From positions 372,001 through 436,000 of the forward strand of contig NZ_BMRT01000003.1 in assembly GCF_014648775.1 (NCBI RefSeq): a stretch of 64,000 nucleotides of DNA, written 5' to 3'. This document shows positions 30,871 through 38,360 of the stretch, in pieces. The notes below the pieces were generated by a model that was given only the letters and a program-made list of their open reading frames with translations, was not told the DNA's origin and searched no databases. The DNA is from Streptomyces abikoensis. GTDB taxonomy: Bacteria; Actinomycetota; Actinomycetes; Streptomycetales; Streptomycetaceae. The position numbers and the translations under genes were made by a program. How positions within the stretch are numbered: position 1 is the stretch's first letter; every line of letters starts with the position of its first letter.

Positions 30871-30901
30871 TTGCAGGACACCCTCCAGAAGCTGGTAGTG
30901 T
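30871..30901 (+). promoter_or_regulatory. Possible promoter of the tRNA-Arg gene
   Basis: TTGCAG at 30871 and TAGTGT at 30896 resemble -35 and -10 elements, with a spacer of 19 bases (18 if GTAGTG is used). This would start transcription about 35 bases before the tRNA. The spacing is slightly long, so confidence is low. Confidence 0.35.
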
Positions 30902-30942
30902 TCTACCCGTCGCCGCGAGCGAAACCGCGAACCGGCCGACAC

Positions 30943-31014
30943 GCCCCCGTAGCTCAGGGGATAGAGCAACGGCCTCCGGAGCCGTGTGCGCAGGTTCGAA
31001 TCCTGCCGGGGGCA
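30943..31014 (+). tRNA. tRNA-Arg, anticodon CCG
   Basis: The 72 bases fold as a cloverleaf. The acceptor GCCCCCG pairs with CGGGGGC, followed by discriminator A. The anticodon stem ACGGC/GCCGT holds the loop CTCCGGA with anticodon CCG, reading CGG arginine codons. The T stem is GCAGG/CCTGC around TTCGAAT. CCA is not encoded. A strong terminator follows at 31035. Confidence 0.95.
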
Positions 31015-31034
31015 CTTCGCTTGAAGTGCCGAGG

Positions 31035-31075
31035 GGCCTCGCGAATGACAGATATGTCAATCGCGAGGCCTTTTC
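31035..31075 (+). terminator. Intrinsic terminator of the tRNA-Arg transcript
   Basis: GGCCTCGCGAATGACA pairs with TGTCAATCGCGAGGCC with one A-A mismatch and a 4-base loop, then TTTTC. It lies 21 bases after the tRNA. It is unusually AT-containing and well formed for this genome. Confidence 0.9.
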
Positions 31076-31096
31076 TCATACGTCCCGGAGGACGCG

Positions 31097-31444
31097 GTGA
31101 GCACACAGCACGACGGCCCGCATGAGCCGCTCATCCCCATGCCCGCCCTCACGCCCGACGCCTTGCGGGCCGCCGTGGCCAGGATCGCACCCAGCAGGCT
31201 CCCCGCGCTCACCCAGCATCTTTTCGAAGCGACCACCAACGCCCAGCAGTCACAGAGCCTGGCTCCGCTGCGCGCCTTCGTCCACTCCTGGGCCGTGTTC
31301 GTCGCGATCCAGCGACACCCGGAGCGCGCGGACCGCCTCCGCGAACTGGAACGCATCGTGGACGCGGGCGAGCAAGACCCCGCAGAGGCGATTGCCGAGA
31401 TTCATCAGATCCAGGAGGCGGCGCGCGCGGAGGCCGGCCTGTGA
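31097..31444 (+). CDS. Small helical protein, DUF6247-like; candidate antitoxin
   Basis: A 115-residue protein that looks all-helical: DALRAAVARIAPSRLPALTQH, then LRAFVHSWAVFVAIQRHPER, then a final helix AEAIAEIHQIQEAARAEAGL. The GTG at 31097 has GGAGG 5 bases upstream. Its stop overlaps the start of the next gene (GTGA, 4 bases). The sequence resembles small actinobacterial proteins that I recall as DUF6247, whose genes often precede RelE/ParE-like genes. The antitoxin role is an inference from order, size and overlap; no DNA-binding motif is obvious. Confidence 0.6.
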   Translation: MSTQHDGPHEPLIPMPALTPDALRAAVARIAPSRLPALTQHLFEATTNAQQSQSLAPLRAFVHSWAVFVAIQRHPERADRLRELERIVDAGEQDPAEAIAEIHQIQEAARAEAGL

Positions 31445-31701
31445 GCGACTGGACATGGGAGTACAACCCCAGCGAAGAGCATGTGGCTCGCGGGTTCCCA
31501 CCTGGTGTACTGGCGGAGGTGGAGCGACTGGCCGTCGAACTCGCGGCGCTCGGCCCCGATGCGGCGACGGTCGGCAGGCCGATCGACCGGGAGGGCGGGC
31601 TCCGGGAGTTCGACATCCTGAACGGGCGCGGCTTCATCAGCTTTCTGGCGGTGCCGCGCCACCAGTGCGTCTACGTCTGCAACATCACCTGGTACGGCTG
31701 A
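31441..31701 (+). CDS. Small RelE/ParE-like protein; candidate toxin
   Basis: An 86-residue protein, MSDWTWEYNPSEEHVARG at the start, then a helix pair PPGVLAEVERLAVELAALG and beta strands in GLREFDILNGRGFISFLAV and QCVYVCNITWY. The order, two helices followed by strands, and the size agree with the RelE/ParE fold. The GTG at 31441 overlaps the upstream stop. Typical RelE catalytic residues cannot be assigned by eye. Its TGA lies in the first arm of the terminator at 31699-31750. Confidence 0.55.
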   Translation: MSDWTWEYNPSEEHVARGFPPGVLAEVERLAVELAALGPDAATVGRPIDREGGLREFDILNGRGFISFLAVPRHQCVYVCNITWYG

Positions 31702-31750
31702 GCGCCGCCATCGGAGAGGGCAAGGACCACGACTCCGATGGCGGCGCTCA
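31699..31750. terminator. Bidirectional terminator holding the stop codons of both convergent genes
   Basis: TGAGCGCCGCCATCGGAG at 31699-31716 pairs perfectly over 18 bases with CTCCGATGGCGGCGCTCA at 31733-31750. The TGA of the plus-strand RelE-like gene (31699-31701) is the first three bases of the left arm. The TGA of the minus-strand deacetylase (31748-31750) is the corresponding end of the right arm. Confidence 0.85.
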
Positions 31751-32605
31751 CACCTTAGGGAACCCGAATCCGTAGCCCTCGTCCTTCAGCCAGTCGATGC
31801 AGCGGGCCAGGGCCTCGACGCTCTGGGTGCGGTCTCCGCCGCCGTCGTGGAAGAGGATGATGGGGCCGTTGGGGAGTTCGCGTTTGATGTTTTCCATGAT
31901 GCGGTCGACGCCCGGGCGTTGCCAGTCCCGGGTGTCGACGTCCCAGCCGAGGGGGCGCATGCCGTTGTCGGCGGCCAGGTGGCGGCTGTAGGGGGTGAAG
32001 GCCCCGCCGGGGGCGCGGTAGTAGCGGATCGTTCCGGCAGGGCCTCCGCCGGCCGCTTCCTCGATCATCTTCTTGGCGTCGAGGATCTGCTGCTTCTGGT
32101 AGTCCTCCGAGCGCTTGTCCATGGCGGTGTTGTGGTCGACGGAGTGGTCGCAGAGGCGGTGGCCTTCGGCGACGACCTGTTTGACGAGGTCCGGGCGGGC
32201 CTTGGCCTGGGGGCCGATCATGCAGAAGGTGGCCTTGATGCCGGACTTCTTCAGCAGTTCCAGGACCTTCGGGGTCCACCTGGGGTCGGGGCCGTCGTCG
32301 ATGGTGAGGGCCACGGTCTTCCCGCCGGTCTCCGTCTCGTGGACGATCTCCGGGGAGACCGGGCCGGTCGGGGCGGCGGAGGTGGGTGTGCCGGGTGCGC
32401 CCGGTGCGCTGGGAGTCGGCGGGGACGGGGTGCCGCCCTTGCCGTCCGGGACCGGTGTCGGGCCCTGGGCGATCGTTTCCTCACCCCGGGAGTTTCCCGA
32501 ACCCTCGGTGGCCACGGCCACGGTGCCCGATATCACCCCCGCGATGGCGATCATCCCTCCCGCCGCGATCACCAAATGCCGCCTATGGGCCGTCAATCGC
32601 GTCAT
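31748..32605 (-). CDS. Secreted or membrane-anchored polysaccharide deacetylase (NodB domain)
   Basis: A 285-residue protein in carbohydrate esterase family 4. A basic N-terminus and one hydrophobic segment (about 10-31) act as signal or anchor, followed by a Pro-, Thr- and Gly-rich linker. The NodB domain begins near residue 95 with VALTIDDGPDP (catalytic Asp and metal Asp), HSVDHN (metal His pair), RAPGGAFTPYSRH, WDVDTRDWQRPG and IILFHDGGG. It probably removes N-acetyl groups from peptidoglycan or chitin oligomers. The start at 32605 (MTRLTAHRRH) has GGGGGAAG upstream; the longer frame to 32719 has no signal features. Confidence 0.9.
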   Translation of the reverse strand: MTRLTAHRRHLVIAAGGMIAIAGVISGTVAVATEGSGNSRGEETIAQGPTPVPDGKGGTPSPPTPSAPGAPGTPTSAAPTGPVSPEIVHETETGGKTVALTIDDGPDPRWTPKVLELLKKSGIKATFCMIGPQAKARPDLVKQVVAEGHRLCDHSVDHNTAMDKRSEDYQKQQILDAKKMIEEAAGGGPAGTIRYYRAPGGAFTPYSRHLAADNGMRPLGWDVDTRDWQRPGVDRIMENIKRELPNGPIILFHDGGGDRTQSVEALARCIDWLKDEGYGFGFPKV

Positions 32606-32755
32606 GACTTCCCCCACCCCCTCGCGCACTGACCAATGTCCTGCCCGCGTAGGACGGCGATGTACCGCAAAGCGTTCCGCGACACGGCATCGCTCACAGA
32701 ATTCAGACAGGACAGCCACGTCTCCTCTGTAAAGTTCCCGGTTGCCCCACCACTG

Positions 32756-33850
32756 TTACGCTTCCGCGATCGTCCGGGAGACCTCCTCCGTACGGGCCGC
32801 CTCCTCCGCCGCGAAGCGGTGGGCGTCGAGTTGTTCGGCGATCTCCTCGTCCTGGGCCATGAGTTGATCGAGGCTGGCGTCGCCCATCTCGAAGACCCCC
32901 ATGTCGGCATAGGCGCGCTGGAGCCTCTCGCCCCACAGGCCGATGTCCTTCACACACGGCACAATGCGGCTGAAGAGCAACTTCCGGAAGATCTGGAGGA
33001 ATTCGGAGCGCTCGCTCAGCTCCGCCGCGTCCCCCGCGGGTACGCCGAAGTCCGCGAGGACCTCCTCGCCGCGCAGCCGGTCGCGCATCAGGTAGCAGCC
33101 CTCGATGACGAATTCCTCGCGGTCCCGCAATTCGGCGTCGGAAAGCTGTTTGTAGTACTCGCGCAGTGCCATGCGACCGAAGGCCACATGGCGGGCCTCG
33201 TCCTGCATGACGTAGGCGAGGATCTGTTTCGGCAGTGGTTTCTCGGTCGAATCGCGCAGCATTCCGAAGGCCGCGAGGGCGAGCCCCTCGATCAGGACCT
33301 GCATCCCGAGCGAGGGCATGTCCCAGCGGGAGTCCCGCAGGGTGTCCTCCAGCAGTGAGCGGAGGCTGGGGTTGACCGGATAGACCATGCCGATCTTCTC
33401 GTGGAGGAACCGGCTGTAGATCTCCACGTGCCGGGCCTCGTCCATCGCCTGGGTGGCGGCGTAGAACTTCGCGTCCAGGTCGGGGACGGCCTCCACGATG
33501 CGGGTCGCGCACACGAGCGCCCCCTGTTCGCCGTGGAGGAACTGGCTGAAGTTCCAGGAGGCGTAATGGCGGCGCAGATCACGCCTGTTGTGCTCGCTCA
33601 TCTTGTCCCAGTAGGGCGTGCCGAAGACGACGAGGTTCTCGTCGGGCACGCCGAGCGGGTCGTAGGGGTCCACCTCCAGGTCCCAGTCGACGCGCTTGGC
33701 GCCGTCCCACTGCTTGTCCTTGCCCTTCTGGTAGAGGGCCAGGAGCCGTTCGCGGCCCTCGTCGTAGTCCCAGCTGAAGCGTGCCGCCCCGGCCGCGGGG
33801 ACCTCCCACACGGGCGGGCCGGGGTCGTGGCGGTAGAGGTCGCGCGTCAT
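32756..33850 (-). CDS. Ferritin-like di-iron protein (ribonucleotide-reductase R2-like fold)
   Basis: A 364-residue protein with two di-iron ligand helices of the E-x-x-H type: DEARHVEIYSRFLHEK and DEARHVAFGRMALREYY, plus upstream Glu ligands in FLHGEQGALV and in MQVLIEGLALAAFG. This four-helix pattern is shared by R2-like oxidases, ferritin-like proteins and some N-oxygenases. The start at 33850 has AGGAGG 8 bases upstream; the longer frame to 33910 was rejected. It is divergent from a second di-iron oxygenase at 34089. Substrate unknown; hydroxylation, N-oxidation or iron handling are all possible. Confidence 0.82.
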   Translation of the reverse strand: MTRDLYRHDPGPPVWEVPAAGAARFSWDYDEGRERLLALYQKGKDKQWDGAKRVDWDLEVDPYDPLGVPDENLVVFGTPYWDKMSEHNRRDLRRHYASWNFSQFLHGEQGALVCATRIVEAVPDLDAKFYAATQAMDEARHVEIYSRFLHEKIGMVYPVNPSLRSLLEDTLRDSRWDMPSLGMQVLIEGLALAAFGMLRDSTEKPLPKQILAYVMQDEARHVAFGRMALREYYKQLSDAELRDREEFVIEGCYLMRDRLRGEEVLADFGVPAGDAAELSERSEFLQIFRKLLFSRIVPCVKDIGLWGERLQRAYADMGVFEMGDASLDQLMAQDEEIAEQLDAHRFAAEEAARTEEVSRTIAEA

Positions 33851-33898
33851 CGTGGACGCCTCCTGTCCCTCGCTCATCAGCGCTCTCGGGCAGGTCAC

Positions 33899-33910
33899 AT
33901 GACTGTTCAT
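33899..33910. promoter_or_regulatory. Candidate operator between the two divergent di-iron genes
   Basis: ATGACTGTTCAT is an inverted repeat (ATGA and TCAT arms, 4-base spacer), followed at once by another ATGAC. It lies 49-60 bases upstream of the minus-strand start. A TetR gene lies downstream of the partner gene, so this could be its site; no experiment or known consensus supports it. Confidence 0.3.
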
Positions 33911-34088
33911 ATGACGGTGACGACTGGCTCTTCTGCAGGCTCACACGGGGTTACCGCAGGGTCAATGAGTCGTTCGAGGGATCGGCGGGAACGATCCCTT
34001 GACGGGCTTGCTGACAAGTAGTCTCATAAGGGCGTACCGCCGGTAGTCCGACAGTCCGAAGACTCAGAGACCCGAGGTGGCTTCCGTC

Positions 34089-35027
34089 ATGGCGACCGTC
34101 CCCGATACCAGTGGTGTCCCCGGCGCCCGCGACGCGCTCGGCCCGCTCAAGGACCGTGAGCGGGTCGCCCAGCGGCTGCTCGAGTCCTCCGCCCGGCACT
34201 CCTTCGACCCCGACACCGACCTCGACTGGGCCGCGCCCCTGGAGCCCGGCAAGTGGTACTGCCCGCCGGAGCTGGTCTCCCTCTACGGCACTCCGCTGTG
34301 GCGGCGGATGCCGGAGGAGCAGCGGATGGACCTCTCCCGGCACGAGATAGCCTCGCTCGCCTCCCTCGGCATCTGGTTCGAGATCATCCTGATGCAGCTG
34401 CTGGTCCGGCACATCTACGACAAGCCCGTGACCAGCTCCCACGTCAACTACGCGCTGACCGAGATCGCCGACGAGTGCCGGCACTCGAGAATGTTCGCCC
34501 GGATGATCGACAAGGTCGGCGCCCCGACCTACCCCGTCGCCCGCCGCCACCACAACCTCGCCCGGATCCTGAAGACCGTCTCCACCACGCCGGGCTCCTT
34601 CGCCTGCACCCTGCTGGGTGAGGAGATCCTCGACCACATGCAGCGGCTGACCTTCCCCGACGAGCGCGTCCAGACGCTCGTCCGCGGCGTCACCCGCATC
34701 CACGTCGTGGAGGAGGCGCGCCACGTGCGCTACGCGCGGGAGGAACTGCGGCGGCAGATGGCCTCGTGCCCGCGCTGGGAGGCGGAGCTGACGCGGGTGA
34801 GCACGGGCGAGGCGGCCCGCGTCTTCACGGCCGCGTTCATCAACCCGCAGGTCTACACGAACGTGGGGCTGGACCGCCGCGAGGCCGTCGCCCAGGTCCG
34901 CGCCAGCGGCCACCGCCGCGAGGTGATGCGGGCCGGCGCCGGGCGCCTCACGGACTTCCTGGACGAGATCGGTCTACTGCGCGGTGCGGGACGGCGGTTG
35001 TGGCGCAGCTCCGGGCTGCTGGCCTGA
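34089..35027 (+). CDS. AurF-like di-iron oxygenase (p-aminobenzoate N-oxygenase family)
   Basis: A 312-residue protein with the AurF-type di-iron signature: Glu in SHVNYALTEIADECRHSRM, Glu in CTLLGEEILDHMQR, and the second E-x-x-H in IHVVEEARHVRYAREEL. AurF converts an aryl amine to a nitro group using O2, and relatives in actinobacteria are mostly uncharacterised. I chose ATG at 34089, 8 bases after GAGGTGG; a GTG at 34077 is possible. The last 72 bases, through one base beyond the stop, are duplicated at 35110-35181. A TetR gene follows, as is common for this family. Confidence 0.85.
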   Translation: MATVPDTSGVPGARDALGPLKDRERVAQRLLESSARHSFDPDTDLDWAAPLEPGKWYCPPELVSLYGTPLWRRMPEEQRMDLSRHEIASLASLGIWFEIILMQLLVRHIYDKPVTSSHVNYALTEIADECRHSRMFARMIDKVGAPTYPVARRHHNLARILKTVSTTPGSFACTLLGEEILDHMQRLTFPDERVQTLVRGVTRIHVVEEARHVRYAREELRRQMASCPRWEAELTRVSTGEAARVFTAAFINPQVYTNVGLDRREAVAQVRASGHRREVMRAGAGRLTDFLDEIGLLRGAGRRLWRSSGLLA

Positions 35028-35029
35028 GC
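34958..35029 (+). repeat. 72-bp direct repeat, copy 1 (inside the AurF-like gene 3' end)
   Basis: This stretch encodes the last 22 residues (LDEIGLLRGAGRRLWRSSGL and two more) plus the stop. It is repeated at 35110-35181 with 71 of 72 bases identical; the one change is T to C in the GCGCGG(T/C)GCGGG segment. The offset is 152 bases. Confidence 0.95.
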
Positions 35030-35109
35030 CCCCGGCCAACCATTGGCCACCGACCGCGCCGACCGACATACGCCTCACGGCCACGCGGCGGAGCCGCACA
35101 TCGAAACAG

Positions 35110-35181
35110 CCTGGACGAGATCGGTCTACTGCGCGGCGCGGGACGGCGGTTGTGGCGCAGCTCCGGGCTGCTGGCCTGAGC
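35110..35181 (+). pseudogene. Duplicated 3' tail of the AurF-like gene
   Basis: A second copy of the last 72 bases of the upstream gene, still ending in TGA, without start codon or rest of the gene. It is separated from the intact gene by 80 bases that include a short palindrome GGCCAA-CCA-TTGGCC (35034-35048). It is a remnant of a local duplication or recombination and is not expected to make a protein. Confidence 0.85.
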
Positions 35182-35230
35182 GGTCCTCGCCACCGGACCG
35201 CCCCGGGTCCGGACCGTTACGCTGCGATCC

Positions 35231-35953
35231 ATGACCGGCAGCGGAACCACCTCCTACCGCAGGCTCGGCGTCGCCGAGCGCCGAGCCCAGCTGATCGCCA
35301 CCGCCCTCCGTCTGTTCGCCCACCGCGTGCCCGAGGACGTCTCGCTGGACGACGTCGCGGCCGCCGCCAAGGTCTCCCGCCCGCTGGTCTACCGCTACTT
35401 CCCCGGCGGCAAGCAGCAGTTGTACGAGGCGGCCCTGCGCAGCGCGGCGGACGAGCTCGAAGTGTGCTTCGCCGAGCCCGAGACCGGTCCGCTCACGGGC
35501 CGGCTCGCCGCGGTCCTCGACCGCTACCTCGCCTTCGTCGACGAGCACGACGCGGGCTTCGCCGCCCTGCTCCAGGGCGGCAGCGTCGCGGAGACCTCGC
35601 GGACGGGCGCCATCGTGGACGAGGTGCGCCGGGCCGCCGTCGCGCAGATCCTCAAGCACCTGTCCGTGGCCGAGCCGGGGGTGCGGCTGCGCACCATGGT
35701 GCGGACGTGGATCACGGCCGTGGAGGCCGCCTCGCTGATCTGGCTGGACGAGGGGAAGCAGCCCCCGCTGGGCGAGCTGCGCGACTGGCTGGTCGACCAC
35801 TTCGTGGCCCTGCTCCTGACGACGGGCGCGGGTGATCCCCAGGTCGCCGCGGTGGCCCGCGCGGCGCTGGCCCGGGAGCCGGCCGACGGGCCGGTGGGCG
35901 ACCTCGCCCGCCGGGTGCTCCCCCTGCTGGAGGACGCGGGCCACCTGCTCTGA
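35231..35953 (+). CDS. TetR family transcriptional regulator
   Basis: A 240-residue regulator. The N-terminal helix-turn-helix shows RRAQLIATALRLFAHRVPED and VAAAAKVSRPLVYRYFPGGK, the standard TetR pattern. The C-terminal ligand domain is helical with FVDEHDAGFAALLQGG. It lies 203 bases after the AurF-like gene on the same strand, with the duplicated tail between. By context it probably controls the di-iron genes. The ligand is unknown. Confidence 0.88.
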   Translation: MTGSGTTSYRRLGVAERRAQLIATALRLFAHRVPEDVSLDDVAAAAKVSRPLVYRYFPGGKQQLYEAALRSAADELEVCFAEPETGPLTGRLAAVLDRYLAFVDEHDAGFAALLQGGSVAETSRTGAIVDEVRRAAVAQILKHLSVAEPGVRLRTMVRTWITAVEAASLIWLDEGKQPPLGELRDWLVDHFVALLLTTGAGDPQVAAVARAALAREPADGPVGDLARRVLPLLEDAGHLL

Positions 35954-36011
35954 CCTGCGCCGACGACCGGGATCCGGGCCGTTGTCAGACCCCGCCCCTA
36001 CGCTCGTACGC

Positions 36012-36767
36012 ATGCTCGTGAACCGCGCTTACGTACCGCCCGAGCTCGTCGGTGACGACGAGGCGGACGCCTGGCCCTGGTCGGTGCCCTGTGTGAAGGA
36101 GCTGCTGGCCGACGGGATCGTCTTCGACGCGCCCGTCACCTTCCTCGTCGGGGAGAACGGCTCCGGGAAGTCGACGGTCGTCGAGGCGATAGCCGAGGGC
36201 TTCGGACTGGACGCGCGCGGGGGCCGGGCCGGGCGGAAGTACGGCAACGACCGCCCGAAGACGGTCCTCGGCGAGCGCGTCCGCCTCGACCTCACCTCGC
36301 GCGGCGCCCGCATGGTGAGCGGCCCGCGTACGCGGAAGAAGGGGTACTTCCTCCGGGCCGAGACGGCCTTCGGCCTGATGGAGACCGTCTGGGGGCTGCC
36401 CGGCTACTGGGAGGAGAACACCTCCGAGATGAGCCACGGCGAGGGTTTCCTCACGGTCTTCGAGGCGATGTTCCGGCAGCCGGGCCTGTATGTGATGGAC
36501 GAGCCGGAGGCCGCGCTGTCCTTCGCGTCCTGTCTGCGGCTGGTCTCCCTGATGCACCGGCTGGGGCAGTCGGGTGCCCAGGTGGTCTGCGCCACCCACT
36601 CGCCGATCCTGGCCTCGACCCCCGGCGCCCGGATCCTGGAGGTGGGCGAGCACGGCATCCAGCCCGTGGAGTGGCGGGATCTGCTGCTGGTCGACCACTG
36701 GGGACGCTATCTGAGCGACCCGGAGGCCTACCTCCGGCACCTCATACCGGCCGACGAACGCGGCTGA
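36012..36767 (+). CDS. AAA-type ATPase (RecF/SMC-like nucleotide-binding protein)
   Basis: A soluble 251-residue ATPase. Walker A is FLVGENGSGKSTVVEAIAEG near residue 45, an SHGEG signature-like stretch follows in TSEMSHGEGFLTVFEAMF, and Walker B is LYVMDEPEAALS, then a switch His in VVCATHSPILAST. This is the compact AAA_21/AAA_23 type with no membrane part or coiled coil. Start ATG at 36012. Such proteins can act in DNA repair, transport or defence; nothing in this context decides. Its 3' end is duplicated in 36771-36791. Confidence 0.82.
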   Translation: MLVNRAYVPPELVGDDEADAWPWSVPCVKELLADGIVFDAPVTFLVGENGSGKSTVVEAIAEGFGLDARGGRAGRKYGNDRPKTVLGERVRLDLTSRGARMVSGPRTRKKGYFLRAETAFGLMETVWGLPGYWEENTSEMSHGEGFLTVFEAMFRQPGLYVMDEPEAALSFASCLRLVSLMHRLGQSGAQVVCATHSPILASTPGARILEVGEHGIQPVEWRDLLLVDHWGRYLSDPEAYLRHLIPADERG

Positions 36768-36791
36768 CCACGGCCGACGAGCGCGGCTGAC
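36748..36791 (+). repeat. Tandem 21-bp duplication of the ATPase gene tail
   Basis: CGGCCGACGAACGCGGCTGAC (bases 36748-36768, spanning the final codons and TGA) recurs as bases 36771-36791 with one A-to-G change, offset 23. As in the AurF-like gene 1.7 kb upstream, the copy includes the stop codon and lies immediately 3' of the intact gene. Confidence 0.85.
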
Positions 36792-36814
36792 GGGGCCTGA
36801 CGGAGACTGGGGGC

Positions 36815-37084
36815 GTGAGAAGCGAGAAGACGCCCTTCGAGGGCGGGCCGCTGGACGGCCGTGTGCTGGACGTCCTGCTCGGGCTGAACGGGCTGCCGCC
36901 CAAGAAGTACGAGGTGCCGGTCCCGGCCGAGGAGCCCGGCGCGGCCCCCACCGTGTACGTCTACCGGCGGGAGCCGGCGGCGGTGACGCGGCGCCTCGGG
37001 CTGCCCAAGGGCTGGAAGTACGTCCACGACCCGGAGGGGAAGCCGGGCACGGAGCTGAAGTGGCCCTGGTCCCGGACGGGCTGA
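36815..37084 (+). CDS. Small conserved hypothetical protein
   Basis: An 89-residue hydrophilic protein, start GTG at 36815, with GGPLDGRVLDVLLGLNGLPP, a central VYVYRREPAAVTRRLGL and GWKYVHDPEG near the end. It begins 47 bases after the ATPase gene on the same strand, so cotranscription is possible. No catalytic motif or membrane segment is visible. I do not recognise the family; the composition is normal for a coding gene here. Confidence 0.6.
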   Translation: MRSEKTPFEGGPLDGRVLDVLLGLNGLPPKKYEVPVPAEEPGAAPTVYVYRREPAAVTRRLGLPKGWKYVHDPEGKPGTELKWPWSRTG

Positions 37085-37238
37085 TCCAGGCGCTCCACGT
37101 CAACGTACGGGTGACCCCGATGACGCCCATTGGGGGGTTTCGTCCACGTCTTTCCTACTAGTCATACCGTGCATGGCAGGATCACTTCCGGGCGTGATCA
37201 CACCCGTCCCCGGACACGCCCGTCCCGGAGGTGAGCCT

Positions 37239-38360
37239 GTGTCAGGACGGTTCGTCCGTGTCGTCCGCGCGTCGGCGCTGGCCGTGAGCACCGTGCTCGC
37301 CGTGGCCGCCGCCCCCGCGCCGACGGCGGTCGCGGCCCCCGCCGAACCGCCCGGACAGCCGGTCAGCGCCCTGCTCACCCGGCTCCGGGCGCTCTACCGG
37401 CAGGCCGAGGAGGCCACGGAGGCCTACGACGCCACCGACGAGGCGCTGAAGAAGCAGCGCGCGCGGACCGACCGGCTCAACGAGGCGCTCGCCGACGCCC
37501 GGATCGCGCTCACCGCCGGCCGTGCCGAGGCGGGCCGCATCGCCCGCGAGCAGTACCGGGGCAGCCGGGGCCTCTCCCCCTATGTGCAGTTCCTGCTCAG
37601 CGACAGCCCCCGGCAGGCCATGGACCGCGGCCACGAGATCAGACGCGCCGCCGACCACCGGGCCAATGCCGTGGAACGGCTCACGGACGGCGAGCGGCGC
37701 GCCGCCACCCTCGCCCGCGAGGCCCGCGAGGCGCTCGACAAGCAGCTGACCCTGGCCGCCGAGCGGAAGCGGCAGCGCGACGCGGTCCAGGAGCGGCTCG
37801 GCGAGGTCGAGCGGCTGCTCGCCTCGCTCGACGGCGAGCAGCTGGCCGCGCTCCGCCGGGCGGAGGCCGACGGCGTCGGCGACGCCCAGCGCAGACTGCT
37901 CGCCTCCGGGGTGCTCAACGGCTCCCCCGGCGGCGCCCAAGCGCCGTCCGAGGAGGGCATCAAGGCCCTCGACTACGCCTTCCAGCAGGTCGGCAAGCCC
38001 TATGTGTGGGGCGCGGAGGGTCCGGACGCCTTCGACTGCTCCGGGCTCACCTCCCAGGCCTGGGCCCACGCCGGGGACGTCATCCCCCGCACCAGCCAGG
38101 AGCAGTGGAAGACGCTGCCCAAGGTGCCGCTGAACGAGCTGCGCCCCGGCGACCTCGTCCTCTACTTCGAGGGCGCCACGCACGTCGCCCTCTACGTCGG
38201 CCACGGCCAGGTGGTCCAGGCGCCGCGCCCCGGCGACGTCGTCAAGATCTCCCCCATCGCCGCGAACCCGCTGCTGGGGGCCGTGCGCCCGGACGCCGGC
38301 GAACCGCCCGTGGTGGACTACGTCCCGCCCGCCGCCGGCACCTTCGCCTCCGACATATAG
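37239..38360 (+). CDS. Secreted NlpC/P60 peptidoglycan hydrolase with coiled-coil domain
   Basis: Exported D,L-endopeptidase of 373 residues. The signal peptide covers about 1-32 (ending AAPAPTAVAAPA). A long coiled coil (about 45-235) is rich in Arg, Ala and Glu, and the NlpC/P60 domain covers about 250-373. The catalytic Cys is in DAFDCSGLTSQAW, His in ATHVALYVGHGQVVQAP. The start is GTG at 37239 after GGAGGTGAGCCT; the frame from 37173 lacks a ribosome site. Such RipA-type proteins split stem peptides during division or growth. The 3' end overlaps the convergent monooxygenase gene by 43 bases. Confidence 0.93.
   Translation: MSGRFVRVVRASALAVSTVLAVAAAPAPTAVAAPAEPPGQPVSALLTRLRALYRQAEEATEAYDATDEALKKQRARTDRLNEALADARIALTAGRAEAGRIAREQYRGSRGLSPYVQFLLSDSPRQAMDRGHEIRRAADHRANAVERLTDGERRAATLAREAREALDKQLTLAAERKRQRDAVQERLGEVERLLASLDGEQLAALRRAEADGVGDAQRRLLASGVLNGSPGGAQAPSEEGIKALDYAFQQVGKPYVWGAEGPDAFDCSGLTSQAWAHAGDVIPRTSQEQWKTLPKVPLNELRPGDLVLYFEGATHVALYVGHGQVVQAPRPGDVVKISPIAANPLLGAVRPDAGEPPVVDYVPPAAGTFASDI

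Noticed and set aside
30943..31014. The tRNA-Arg gene as an attachment site of an integrated element
   Set aside because: No integrase gene and no second copy of the tRNA 3' end was seen in the window; the following genes could equally be resident.
37085..37238. A c-di-AMP riboswitch upstream of the NlpC/P60 gene
   Set aside because: Streptomyces wall-hydrolase genes can carry such leaders, but the 154 bases here are too short and lack recognisable conserved blocks.
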